Shown in pieces: positions 17,485 through 25,653 of a DNA stretch of 64,000 bases (its first letter is position 1; every line of letters begins with the position of its first letter). A model generated the notes under the pieces. That model was given only the letters and a program-made list of their open reading frames with translations. It searched no databases and had not been told where the DNA came from. The stretch comes from Gracilibacteraceae bacterium (lineage in GTDB: Bacteria; Bacillota; Desulfitobacteriia; Desulfitobacteriales; Syntrophobotulaceae). The stretch spans positions 19,717-83,716 of the forward strand of contig JAISAH010000015.1 of NCBI GenBank assembly GCA_031266805.1, written 5' to 3'. The position numbers were made by a program, and so were the translations under genes.

Positions 17485-18308
17485 ACCTCATGCCGCAGCT
17501 TGGGATCCAGGTAGTCCCTGACCCCGTCGCCGATGAAATTTGCGCCCATCGACATCGTCAGGATGCCTATCCCCGGAAAAGTGGCGATCCACCAGTCATT
17601 CAGGTAATCGGCCCCGTCGGAGACCATCGCCCCCCATTCCGGCGTGGGCGGCGGCGAGCCGAGGCCGAGAAAACTGAGACCGGAAAAAAGCAAAATCGCG
17701 TTGCCAAAATCGACCGTAGCCAGCACGACGATGGAACCGATGCTGTTCGGCAGGATTTCATGGAAAAAAATACGCAAATCAGAGGAGCCCAGCGATTTGG
17801 CCGCTTCAACATACTCGTTGGAGCGCACCTGGATGACCATGCTGCGCATGACGCGAGCGTAATTGGGCCACCAGATGACGACCATCGCCAATAAGGTGTG
17901 AAAGAGACTGGGGCCGAGGGCGGCGGAAATGACCATAGCGAGGATTATCGTCGGAAAAGCCTGCACGAGTTCCGCCCCGCGCATCATGATCTCGTCGACC
18001 GCGCCGCCCAGATAGCCGGCGATCCCGCCGTAAACGACTCCGACCACGGAAGACAGCAGAATTGTCAGGAAGCCGGCGCCGATGGAAATGCGGCTGCCCG
18101 CGAGTACCCGGCTCAAAATATCGCGACCCAGGCTATCCGTGCCGCAAATGTGGGCGAGACTGGGTTTTTGGAACCGGGCGGTCATATCCTGCCCCAGCGG
18201 GTCATAAGGCGAGATCAGCGGCGCCAAGAGGGCGATCATGATCCAGAAGGCGCACAAGGCTAAACCGATGGTGAACAGGCGGTTGCGGCGCAAGAGCGAT
18301 CTGATCAT
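17481..18308 (-). CDS. Peptide/nickel-type ABC transporter permease (DppC/OppC family)
   Basis: 275-residue inner-membrane permease. A first helix (about 12-32) precedes the N-terminal segment SPYDPLGQDMTARFQKPS and GTDSLGRDILSRVLAGSRISI, both hallmarks of DppC-type proteins. Five further helices follow; the EAA loop is at EAAKSLGSSDLRIFFHEILPNS. The start ATG overlaps the upstream DppB-like stop. Only these two permeases are here; no DppA-type binding protein and no DppD/DppF ATPases accompany them, so they must pair with components encoded elsewhere or be a remnant. The substrate could be a peptide or a metal chelate. Confidence 0.88.
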   Translation of the reverse strand: MIRSLLRRNRLFTIGLALCAFWIMIALLAPLISPYDPLGQDMTARFQKPSLAHICGTDSLGRDILSRVLAGSRISIGAGFLTILLSSVVGVVYGGIAGYLGGAVDEIMMRGAELVQAFPTIILAMVISAALGPSLFHTLLAMVVIWWPNYARVMRSMVIQVRSNEYVEAAKSLGSSDLRIFFHEILPNSIGSIVVLATVDFGNAILLFSGLSFLGLGSPPPTPEWGAMVSDGADYLNDWWIATFPGIGILTMSMGANFIGDGVRDYLDPKLRHEV

Positions 18309-19321
18309 CGATCGTACCTCACGCGCGGGTCAAGCAGACCGTAGAGGATATCCACCGTGAGATTGATCAGAACGTAATTGACGGCGATGAGTAGCGATAC
18401 GCCGACAATAGCGGGAAAATCAAGGTTTTTTGCCGACTGATAGGCGTATTGCCCGATGCCGGGCCAGGCAAAAATGGTTTCGACGAACACCATGCCGGAG
18501 AGGAGATTGCCAAACCCGACGCCGACGACGGTAACGACGGGAATCAGGGCGTTACCGAGGGCGTGTTTGCGGATGACGTTTTTTTCCGCCAAACCCTTGG
18601 CCCGCGCCGTGCGGATAAAATCCAGCGAGAGGACTTCCAGCAAACTGGAACGGGTGGTGCGGGTAATGAGGCCCATGGTGAACATACCGAGACAAATGCC
18701 CGGCAGCACCAGATGGCTGAGCGCGTCGCCCAGAAGCGCCCAGTCTCCCATGCGCAGGGCGTCCAACGTATAAAGGCCCGACCAGGTCTCGGGCGGAGAG
18801 ACGCGCGGGGAAATGCGCCCCGGACCGGGCGCGACGCCAAACCCGAGGTAAAAAATGAACAGCATGATGAGTGCCAGCCAGAACGAAGGGACGGAAACGC
18901 CGAACACAGAGACGCCGCGCAGGAAATGATCGGCGAAGGTGTTGCGGCGGATGGCGGAAATGACGCCGAACAGCACGCCGAACAAAGTGGCGAACAGGAT
19001 ACCGAACGCGGCCAGTTCGATAGTCGCGGGGAAATAACGGGCCAGATCGGCGGCGACGGGCCGCTGCGTCCTGATCGAAAGCCCGAGGTCCCCCTGGACA
19101 AGATTTGACATATATGTAAAATACTGGCGGTAAAGCGGCTGATCCAAGCCCCATTTAGCGCGAAAAGCCGCCACCATCTCCGCGTCGCCCAGATTGCGCT
19201 GGCTGAGATTGGCGACTACCGGGTCGCTGGGCACGGCGTGAGAGAGCAAAAAAACCACAATAGTCACGCCGACCATGAGAAAAATCAAAAAGATCAAACG
19301 CCGTAAAATGTAACGAAACAT
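18305..19321 (-). CDS. Peptide/nickel-type ABC transporter permease (DppB/OppB family)
   Basis: 338-residue permease partner of the DppC-like protein. Starting at ATG 19321 (behind GGAGG) it reads MFRYILRRLIFLIFLMVGVTI, the classic DppB N-terminus, then a large outward domain (AVPSDPVVANL, GLDQPLYRQYFTYM), and a typical EAA segment ARAKGLAEKNVIRKHALGNALIPV. An upstream in-frame start at 19387 has no ribosome binding site. The two genes overlap by four bases. The divergent amino-acid transporter operon begins about 200 bases away on the other strand with its own promoter, so it is not a missing part of this system. Confidence 0.88.
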   Translation of the reverse strand: MFRYILRRLIFLIFLMVGVTIVVFLLSHAVPSDPVVANLSQRNLGDAEMVAAFRAKWGLDQPLYRQYFTYMSNLVQGDLGLSIRTQRPVAADLARYFPATIELAAFGILFATLFGVLFGVISAIRRNTFADHFLRGVSVFGVSVPSFWLALIMLFIFYLGFGVAPGPGRISPRVSPPETWSGLYTLDALRMGDWALLGDALSHLVLPGICLGMFTMGLITRTTRSSLLEVLSLDFIRTARAKGLAEKNVIRKHALGNALIPVVTVVGVGFGNLLSGMVFVETIFAWPGIGQYAYQSAKNLDFPAIVGVSLLIAVNYVLINLTVDILYGLLDPRVRYDR

Positions 19322-19412
19322 ATTTTCCTCCGTATAAGACAATATAATACGGATTCTCCGCCTGTTTGTCAAGGAAACTATCTCCAAGGCGAAAAATCAT
19401 CCCAAAAAAAGC

Positions 19413-19441
19413 TTGACAGGAGTAAAACTGATGTGCATAAT
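19413..19441 (+). promoter_or_regulatory. Sigma-A promoter of the amino-acid transporter operon
   Basis: TTGACA (19413-19418), a 17-base spacer and CATAAT (19436-19441) form a near-consensus promoter with a start near 19448. It serves the operon 19535-23346. Confidence 0.8.
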
Positions 19442-19452
19442 AAAGAGAGTTT

Positions 19453-19487
19453 CATAGAAAACATATATGTTTAATATATTTTCTATG
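19453..19487. promoter_or_regulatory. Inverted repeat at the transcription start (putative operator or RNA hairpin)
   Basis: CATAGAAAA (19453-19461) and TTTTCTATG (19479-19487) are perfect 9-base arms separated by 17 bases of AT-rich sequence, starting about 5 bases after the predicted transcription start. The position fits a repressor operator; an RNA hairpin in the leader is the alternative. Confidence 0.6.
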
Positions 19488-19534
19488 ACGCTTCCCGCCA
19501 GGGAGAAAAAATTTTTATTCGGGAGGAATGTATC

Positions 19535-20461
19535 ATGCTACAGAGAAAACCGGGCCACCTGTATCTTTTCACGCTCATCATCGCGGCGCTTTTGGTTCTC
19601 AGCGCTTGCGGCGGCTCAGTCAGCGGCGGCGCGGCTCCCGCAGGCACCGAGAACACTCCCCAGCAAAACTCCGCTCAAGGCGGCGAAGCGACGGCGCCGG
19701 AAAAAATCCTCGTCGGCACCTCCGGACTCGTTTATCCGGTCACTTTTTACGATGAAGACAATAATCTGACCGGGGTTGACGTCAGATTGACGGAGGAAAT
19801 ATTCAAACGTCTGCCGGAATACGAATACGAGTGGTATGTGGCTGATCTGGTGACGCTGTTCATCGCCGTGGACACGAATAAGATCCAGATGATCGCTCAT
19901 AACATCGGCAAGAATCCGGAACGCCTAGCCAAATACCTCTACGGGGACAAACCGCATAACCGGAGCCTGCCGGTCATCGCTTTCCAGAAAGGCCGCACGG
20001 ACATCCAGACTATGGACGATCTGAAGGGTAAAACCATGCCGTTTGTCGGCGACGGCGCTTTGGCGGAGCTCTATTTTGAAAAATACAACGAGACCGAGGC
20101 CGCGGATAACCCGGTGAACATGCAGTACGGCATCGATATAAACTCGGCGCTGCTCGGCGCCAGCAACGGCCGATATGACGCGGCGGACAGCAGCGTCGTC
20201 GGGTTGGATAATTTTTACAAAACCTATGGCATTGAGCTGGATTATTTCCCGATCCCCAACGGCCACGAACTGAACGCCGGCGACGGCGCCTATCTGGTCT
20301 ATCATCCCGACCAGACGGAACTCAAGGAAAAAATCGACGCCGTTTTGCAGGAACTGAAAGACGACGGCACGCTGCTCGGCATATTTAAGGAATTCTACGG
20401 CGATCACGCGCAGGAGATCATGGATCAGGTCAACTCGTCCATACCCGTTCAATTCGATTAA
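19535..20461 (+). CDS. Amino-acid ABC transporter substrate-binding lipoprotein
   Basis: 308-residue solute-binding protein. The N-terminus is a lipoprotein signal with lipobox LSAC (LLVLSACGG, acylated Cys about residue 28), then a Ser/Gly/Ala/Pro-rich linker to about residue 55. The mature domain is of the polar amino-acid (SBP_bac_3) type: GVDVRLTEEIFKRLP, ADLVTLFIAVDTNKIQM, DDLKGKTMPFVGDGA and DAVLQELKDDGTLLGIFKEFYG. ATG 19535 follows GGGAGGAATGTATC. It would deliver substrate to the permease at 20483 and ATPase at 22597. Its nearest known types bind cystine or other polar amino acids; the actual ligand is unknown. Confidence 0.9.
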   Translation: MLQRKPGHLYLFTLIIAALLVLSACGGSVSGGAAPAGTENTPQQNSAQGGEATAPEKILVGTSGLVYPVTFYDEDNNLTGVDVRLTEEIFKRLPEYEYEWYVADLVTLFIAVDTNKIQMIAHNIGKNPERLAKYLYGDKPHNRSLPVIAFQKGRTDIQTMDDLKGKTMPFVGDGALAELYFEKYNETEAADNPVNMQYGIDINSALLGASNGRYDAADSSVVGLDNFYKTYGIELDYFPIPNGHELNAGDGAYLVYHPDQTELKEKIDAVLQELKDDGTLLGIFKEFYGDHAQEIMDQVNSSIPVQFD

Positions 20462-20482
20462 ACCGGACAAGAGGGGACCGTC

Positions 20483-21250
20483 GTGGGCAAATTATTTGAT
20501 TTCGACTTTATGGTGGACGCGTTTCCGAGAATACTGCGCTATCTGCCGGTGACACTGGAAATAACTTTCATCGCCATGATCATCGGGCTGGTGCTGGGAC
20601 TGGCCATCGCCCTCTCGGAGATCCATAACATCCCGGTCCTCAAGCAGCTCGGCCAGGGTTACGTCGCTTTTATCAGGGGGACGCCGCTCATGGTGCTGAT
20701 ATATCTCACTTATTTTGGCATCCCCCTCATGTTGGAGGGCCTGAACCGGCAATTCGGCACGGCTTTCAACACTAATTCCATCCCCCCGCTCGTCTACGCT
20801 TTTGTGGCTCTCGGCCTGAATGACGCGGCTTTCAACTCCGTGGCCATCCGTTCCGCCATTGAGGCGGTGGACAAACGGGAAATCGAAGCGGCCCACTCCA
20901 TAGGCATGACCGCGCTGCAAACATTTAAGCGCGTTATCGCTCCGCAGGCCCTGATCATCGCCGTTCCCAATCTCGGCAATCAGATCATCGGCCTGATCAA
21001 AGGAACTTCGCTCGCTTTTACGGTTTCCGTCATCGACATCATGGCGTCGGCCCGGATCCAGGGTTCCCGCGGCATGCGCTTTATCGAGGTCTATATCGAC
21101 GTGGCGGTGATCTATTGGGTCGTATGTTTTTTCACGGGCAAACTCGCCCTGCTGATCGAACGCCGGCTCCGGCGCAGCGAGCTGACCACGCCGGAGGAAG
21201 ATGAGGATCCGGACGACAATATAATGAAGATGTACGAGCGCAATATTTAG
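20483..21250 (+). CDS. Amino-acid ABC transporter permease (HisM/GlnP family)
   Basis: 255-residue permease of the His/Glu/Gln/Arg/opine family (HEQRO). It starts at GTG 20483 behind GAGGGGACC. The sequence shows FPRILRYLPVTLEITFIAMIIGLVLG at the N-terminus, FIRGTPLMVLIYLTYFG, and the EAA motif EIEAAHSIGMTALQTFKRVIAPQA. About five membrane helices are visible. The hydrophilic tail is long and acidic (TTPEEDEDPDDN). Only one permease gene is present, so it probably acts as a homodimer. It sits 21 bases after the binding-protein gene. Confidence 0.92.
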   Translation: MGKLFDFDFMVDAFPRILRYLPVTLEITFIAMIIGLVLGLAIALSEIHNIPVLKQLGQGYVAFIRGTPLMVLIYLTYFGIPLMLEGLNRQFGTAFNTNSIPPLVYAFVALGLNDAAFNSVAIRSAIEAVDKREIEAAHSIGMTALQTFKRVIAPQALIIAVPNLGNQIIGLIKGTSLAFTVSVIDIMASARIQGSRGMRFIEVYIDVAVIYWVVCFFTGKLALLIERRLRRSELTTPEEDEDPDDNIMKMYERNI

Positions 21251-21295
21251 CAGTTTCGAACTGTGACGCAGTTTTGTGAGACGAGGTGAACCGAT

Positions 21296-22597
21296 ATGCG
21301 AACGCTGATTCGTCACGCCGATTTTTTTGACGGCAAAAACAAGCGGCTGCGGGAGCAAGCCGGCATAGTGATCGAAGACGGCCTTATCCGAGAGATCATT
21401 TACAGCGGTGTTTCTGACGTTTCCTTGGAAAATTTTGACAATATTTATGACGCGCAGGGCTACACAGTTATTCCCGGTCTGGTGGACGCGCATGTCCATT
21501 TGTCCTGGCATTCGACTGATTTGGACCGGATGCGGCTGGACGAGGTGGCGGTCCGCGCCGCCAAAGCGGCGGAAATCATGCTGCTCAAAGGTTTTACCAC
21601 CGTGCGCGACGCGGGCGGCGTAACTTACGGCGTCAAAAAATGTATTGATAACGGCGTCGTCCCCGGGCCGCGCGTTTTTCCCTCCAACGGCTATATCTCC
21701 CAAACCTGCGGACACGGAGACGGACGCGGCAGCCGCGCCCAAAGCGTGGACATGTCGCCCCGCATACGTTCCGGCGCCTGCGTTATCGCCGACGGCGCGG
21801 CGGAAATGCTGAAAGCGGTACGGGAACAGCTATTCCTCGGCGCCTCGCAGATCAAATTGATGGCGGGCGGCGGTTTTTCCTCGCGCTACGACCCGATCCG
21901 CACTTTGCAATTCACTTTGGAGGAAATGCGGGCTGCGGTGGACGCCGCCGCGGATTTCGGCACTTATGTCATGGCGCATATTTACACGCCGGCCGCCATG
22001 CGGCGCGCGGCCCGGGCCGGGGTCAGGAGTTTTGAGCACGCCACTTTCATGGATGAGGAAACCGCCCGCGTCATACAGGCCCAGGGCATCTGGGTCTGCC
22101 CCTGCCCGCAGTTTGACGGCGAAGCGCCGAAAGGCGGCCCGGAACCGCCGCCCGCGCCTAAACCGCCTAATCCTTTTGACGATGAATATATCGCCATGTC
22201 GCGCGACCCGGTCCAAGCGACGGAATTGATCAATCGCTTCAATTTGCCGATCGTCTTCGGCACGGACGTCGGTTTCAGCCTGGAATTCATCGCCGCCGGG
22301 CAGCTGCGTGATTTTCGCGCTTATAAAAAACGCTTCGGCAGTCACAACGGTCTGGTGAGCGCCACCGGCGGCGCCTATGAACTGCTGAAATTATCCACGA
22401 GCCAAAATCCGTACCCGCGGGGAAAAATCGGCGTGCTGGAAGCAGGTTCTTTCGCCGATCTGCTGTTTGTGCGCGGCAATCCGGCCGAAGATCTGGAGAT
22501 ACTGGTCGAACGCGATAATATCGCCCTCATAATGAAAGACGGCGTGGTTTACAAGAACACTCTCCCTGGCGGCGGGGAAGGAGGGACGCTCTCTTGA
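21296..22597 (+). CDS. Metal-dependent amidohydrolase inside an amino-acid ABC operon
   Basis: 433-residue amidohydrolase-superfamily TIM-barrel enzyme. The metal motif VDAHVHLSWH lies near residue 63; KLMAGGGFSS, the HIYTPAAMRRAARAGVRSFEHA segment with two likely metal His residues, and FGTDVGFS with the catalytic Asp follow. Closest recognisable relatives are the imidazolonepropionase-like and Xaa-Pro dipeptidase (prolidase) types. There is no signal peptide, so it acts in the cytoplasm. A Pro-rich insert (GGPEPPPAPKPPNPFD, about residues 281-296) is unusual. Its stop abuts the ATPase start. The inferred job is to hydrolyse the imported compound, perhaps an N-substituted or cyclic amino-acid derivative. 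Confidence 0.85.
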   Translation: MRTLIRHADFFDGKNKRLREQAGIVIEDGLIREIIYSGVSDVSLENFDNIYDAQGYTVIPGLVDAHVHLSWHSTDLDRMRLDEVAVRAAKAAEIMLLKGFTTVRDAGGVTYGVKKCIDNGVVPGPRVFPSNGYISQTCGHGDGRGSRAQSVDMSPRIRSGACVIADGAAEMLKAVREQLFLGASQIKLMAGGGFSSRYDPIRTLQFTLEEMRAAVDAAADFGTYVMAHIYTPAAMRRAARAGVRSFEHATFMDEETARVIQAQGIWVCPCPQFDGEAPKGGPEPPPAPKPPNPFDDEYIAMSRDPVQATELINRFNLPIVFGTDVGFSLEFIAAGQLRDFRAYKKRFGSHNGLVSATGGAYELLKLSTSQNPYPRGKIGVLEAGSFADLLFVRGNPAEDLEILVERDNIALIMKDGVVYKNTLPGGGEGGTLS

Positions 22598-23346
22598 TGC
22601 AGGTGACCGCTCTGAAAAAGAGTTTTGGCAAAACCGTCGTTCTGCGCGGCATCGACCTGACCGTACCCGACGGCAAGGTGATCGCCGTCATCGGGCCTTC
22701 CGGCTCCGGAAAATCCACGTTCCTGCGCTGCCTCGATTATCTGGAAAAACCCGACAGCGGGACTATCGCCCTGGACGAATTGGTGATCCGGGCCGATCAA
22801 GCGCATAAAAAAGACGTCCTGGCCCTGCGGCGCGGTACGGCGATGGTGTTTCAGCAGTTTAACCTATTTCGCGGCCGCACAGCCAAGGAAAACGTCATGG
22901 AAGGGCTCGTGCAGGTCAAACGGCTGAGCGAAAAAGAAGCCGGCGAAGCGGCCGAGCATTACCTGAACGAAGTCGGTCTGGCCAACCGCATGAACTATTA
23001 CCCCCGGCAGCTTTCCGGCGGCCAGCAGCAGCGCGTAGGCATCGCGCGGGCTCTGGCCCTGGAGCCCAAGGTGATCTTGCTGGATGAACCGACGTCCGCT
23101 CTGGATCCGGAGATGATCGGCGAAGTGCTGGTGGTCGTCGGCAAGCAGGCCAAACAGGGCAAAACCATGCTCATAGTTTCGCATGAAATGGATTTTGTGC
23201 GGGAAATCGCGGACGAAGTGGTCTTTCTTGACAATGGGCTGGTTTTGGAGCAGGGGCCGCCGCGCGATCTGTTTATCAATCCGGCGCATGAACGGACCAG
23301 ACAATTTCTGGCCAGAGTTTTTCAGAGCTTCGACTATGTGATTTAG
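22597..23346 (+). CDS. Amino-acid ABC transporter ATP-binding protein
   Basis: 249-residue ATPase. Walker A is GPSGSGKST (about 34-42), the Q-loop is QQFNLF, the signature LSGGQQQRVGIARAL and Walker B VILLDEPTSALDPE, followed by SHEMDFV with the switch His. This is the GlnQ/HisP type. I start it at ATG 22597, whose first base is the last base of the amidohydrolase TGA; AAGGAGGGA lies 10 bases upstream. It completes the transporter with the genes at 19535 and 20483. It converges on whiA with a gap of only 9 bases. Confidence 0.95.
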   Translation: MQVTALKKSFGKTVVLRGIDLTVPDGKVIAVIGPSGSGKSTFLRCLDYLEKPDSGTIALDELVIRADQAHKKDVLALRRGTAMVFQQFNLFRGRTAKENVMEGLVQVKRLSEKEAGEAAEHYLNEVGLANRMNYYPRQLSGGQQQRVGIARALALEPKVILLDEPTSALDPEMIGEVLVVVGKQAKQGKTMLIVSHEMDFVREIADEVVFLDNGLVLEQGPPRDLFINPAHERTRQFLARVFQSFDYVI

Positions 23347-23355
23347 AGGCGCTCT

Positions 23356-24279
23356 TTAGATATCGGCCGCGATCTCCTCTATGCGGCGCAGCCGGTGATT
23401 GACGCCGGATTTGCCCACCGGGGGATTCAGCATTTCGCCTAATTCTTTCAGGGTGTAATCCGGGCGGGCCAGGCGCAGTTCGGCTATTTCCCGCAAACCG
23501 GCCGGCAAACTGCTGAGACCGCCACGGGCGGCGATGCGGCGGATATTTTCCGCCTGACGCACCGCCGCGCTCACCGTTTTGTCCAGATTGGCCGTCTCGC
23601 AGTTGGTCAGGCGGTTGACCTGATTGCGCATCCCTTTGAGGATCCGCGCGTCCTCAAAGGCGAAAAGCGCCTGATGCGCGCCCACCAGAGCCAGAAACTC
23701 AAAGATATGTTCGCTTTCCTTAACATATACCACATAATTGTTTTTGCGGGCGCTGATCTTCGCTTTTAGGCGAAACCCGCGCAATATGGATTGCAGATCT
23801 TTTGCCAGAGGCAAGTTGTTTACAGTTATTTCCAAATGATAATCCCGCTCGGGGTTATTGACGGAGCCGCCGGCCAGAAAAGCGCCGCGCAAATAGGCCT
23901 TGCGATCGCAACGGGTCTTGATGAGGTCGCGGCTGACGCCGGTCTGCCAATCCCCCCGCCCGTCCAGAATGCCGAGCCGCTCCAAATCGCTTCGGTCACG
24001 GGGGTAAACGCGCACCAGATAGGACATGTTTTTACGCAGCCGCATTTTGCGCCGGATCGTGATGTCGGCTGGCCGCTCCAGCTCCGTGCGGGCCAGACTG
24101 AATAATTTGCGCGCTACGGCGGCGTTTTCGGTCACGACCTGGATCGCCCAGTTTTCCCGGCCGCCGAACTGCAAAACCCCGTCCATCCGGATGAGCGCCG
24201 CGATCTCCGCCAGCCGGCAGCAGGGTTTCTCATCCCTGAGCCGCGCCAGCTCGTCTTTGGCCGTCCCGCTGAAAGACAC
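23356..24279 (-). CDS. whiA: WhiA, sporulation/cell-division DNA-binding protein
   Basis: WhiA combines a degenerate LAGLIDADG homing-endonuclease fold with a C-terminal helix-turn-helix and is found across Gram-positive bacteria. GTG 24279, behind AAGGGGGTGAG, gives the standard N-terminus VSFSGTAKDELARL and the CCRLAEIAALIRMDG segment. The middle shows YLRGAFLAGGSVNNPERDYHLEI, and the C-terminus LRLARPDYTLKELGEMLNPPVGKSGVNHRLRRIEEIA, the HTH. It has about 307 residues. It follows rapZ directly; the usual middle gene yvcK is absent from this pair. Confidence 0.95.
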   Translation of the reverse strand: MSFSGTAKDELARLRDEKPCCRLAEIAALIRMDGVLQFGGRENWAIQVVTENAAVARKLFSLARTELERPADITIRRKMRLRKNMSYLVRVYPRDRSDLERLGILDGRGDWQTGVSRDLIKTRCDRKAYLRGAFLAGGSVNNPERDYHLEITVNNLPLAKDLQSILRGFRLKAKISARKNNYVVYVKESEHIFEFLALVGAHQALFAFEDARILKGMRNQVNRLTNCETANLDKTVSAAVRQAENIRRIAARGGLSSLPAGLREIAELRLARPDYTLKELGEMLNPPVGKSGVNHRLRRIEEIAADI

Positions 24280-24283
24280 GCTC

Positions 24284-25186
24284 TCACCCCCTTTGTCCAG
24301 AATCACCAGCATCCAAGCGCTTCCGCGCGCGGATATCCCGATGTTTGACCGTGACGAAACAGCCCAGTCCGCGCAGATCAGCGCCGATATGTTCCGTCAG
24401 GGCCACGGAGCGGTGCTGACCGCCCGTGCAGCCGACAGCCAGCGCCAGATGCTGCTTGCCCTCCAGACGGTAATGCGGCAGCAAAAAATGCAGCAATTCC
24501 AGATAGCGGGCCAGAAATTCATCAGTCAGCGGATTGGTGAGGACAAAATCCCGCACTGGCTCTTCCAGACCGGTCAGCGGTTTCAGTTCCGGGATGTAGA
24601 AAGGATTGGGTAAAAAGCGCACGTCCGCCACCATATCCACGTCCGGCGGCATGCCGTATTTGAAACCGAAGGAAGTGACGGAGACGCTCATCTGCGTGTC
24701 CGCGCCGTCCTGTCCGTACAAGGTCTTTATCTCCTCCCGCATATCGGCGAGCGAAAAATCGGAGCTGTCAATGATCCGGTCGGCTTTGCCGCGCAATTCC
24801 GCCAGCAGACCGCGTTCCAGTTTGATGCCGTCCAGCACACTGCCGCGCGGCGCCAGCGGGTGGCGGCGGCGCGTTTCCTTGTAGCGGTGGATCATCACCT
24901 CGTCCGACGCTTCGAGGAACAGGAGTTCCAGCCGCAGGTCCATGCGGCGCAGCTCGTCCACAGTCTCGCTCATTGAGGCGAAAAACTCTCCGCCTCGGAG
25001 ATCGCAGACTACGGCGGCCCGGCGGATCTTTTTTTCCGCCTGACGGCAAAGCTCGATAAATTTAACTAGCAGGCCCGGCGGCAGATTATCGATGCAATAA
25101 TAGCCGATATCCTCAAAATTCTGCAAAGCGCGCGATTTGCCGGCGCCGGACAGCCCGGTCAGCAGGATCAACGTGAACTGTTCCAT
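24284..25186 (-). CDS. rapZ: RapZ (YvcJ) P-loop nucleotide-binding protein
   Basis: 300-residue RapZ/YvcJ-family protein, in E. coli an adaptor for RNase E in GlmZ sRNA decay and in Bacillus a nucleotide-binding protein affecting competence. Walker A is GLSGAGKS (about 11-18); YYCIDNLPP and SFGFKYGMPPDVDMVADVRFLPNP are family signatures, as is AVGCTGGQHRSVALTEH near the end. ATG 25186 follows AAGGAAG. Its stop lies 4 bases before the whiA GTG, so the genes are probably coupled. The usual gene order rapZ-yvcK-whiA is shortened to rapZ-whiA here. Confidence 0.95.
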   Translation of the reverse strand: MEQFTLILLTGLSGAGKSRALQNFEDIGYYCIDNLPPGLLVKFIELCRQAEKKIRRAAVVCDLRGGEFFASMSETVDELRRMDLRLELLFLEASDEVMIHRYKETRRRHPLAPRGSVLDGIKLERGLLAELRGKADRIIDSSDFSLADMREEIKTLYGQDGADTQMSVSVTSFGFKYGMPPDVDMVADVRFLPNPFYIPELKPLTGLEEPVRDFVLTNPLTDEFLARYLELLHFLLPHYRLEGKQHLALAVGCTGGQHRSVALTEHIGADLRGLGCFVTVKHRDIRARKRLDAGDSGQRG

Positions 25187-25653
25187 TTATTTCTTCCTTG
25201 GTCGTGCCGAAGTGCCGGCCCGGCAAAATGTTATGATTTGCCGGAGCCTGATCAGTGTTTCCTCGACCAATATACCATATAAACAGTCCCAAATCAATGT
25301 GTTTTTGCCGCCTCACATCCGCTCTTACTGTGTTTCTTTGAATTTGCGGCTAAACCGGAAAAACAGCAGGGCGGTTTGTGAATATTTGCGCAAATAGCTG
25401 AACTCGTCGAATATTGCTGAATGATGTCGCGGGAATAATGTCGAAATCGCCGGGGGAATGTATATTTACTCGCCACATGCGGCGGGGAAACATCTTAAAA
25501 ACCGTCGCGTCCGGCATGTCGAATGAAAAAACTTACATACAAGTCAGTGCTTTCAATATTTTTCGACACAGAAAAAATAACTTTATCGGAGAAATTGCTT
25601 TTTTGCCGGGTTCTGTGTTACAATTAGATCAGCAATTTCATGGAGGTATCAGT
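25187..25653. other. Intergenic region between rapZ and the hydrogenase operon
   Basis: 467 bases without a convincing gene. It must hold the rapZ promoter on the minus strand and holds a plausible hydrogenase promoter at its right end. I saw no dehalobox, no sigma-54 site and no riboswitch-like structure. Confidence 0.5.
25595..25624 (+). promoter_or_regulatory. Putative sigma-A promoter of the hydrogenase operon
   Basis: TTGCTT (25595-25600), an 18-base spacer and TACAAT (25619-25624) predict a start near 25631, just before the GGAGGT ribosome binding site of the hydrogenase gene. Confidence 0.5.

Noticed and set aside
25187..25653. Dehalobox controlling the hydrogenase operon
   Set aside because: No TTA-N6/8-TAA type palindrome with proper spacing was found there, so hydrogenase control by RdhK is unsupported.
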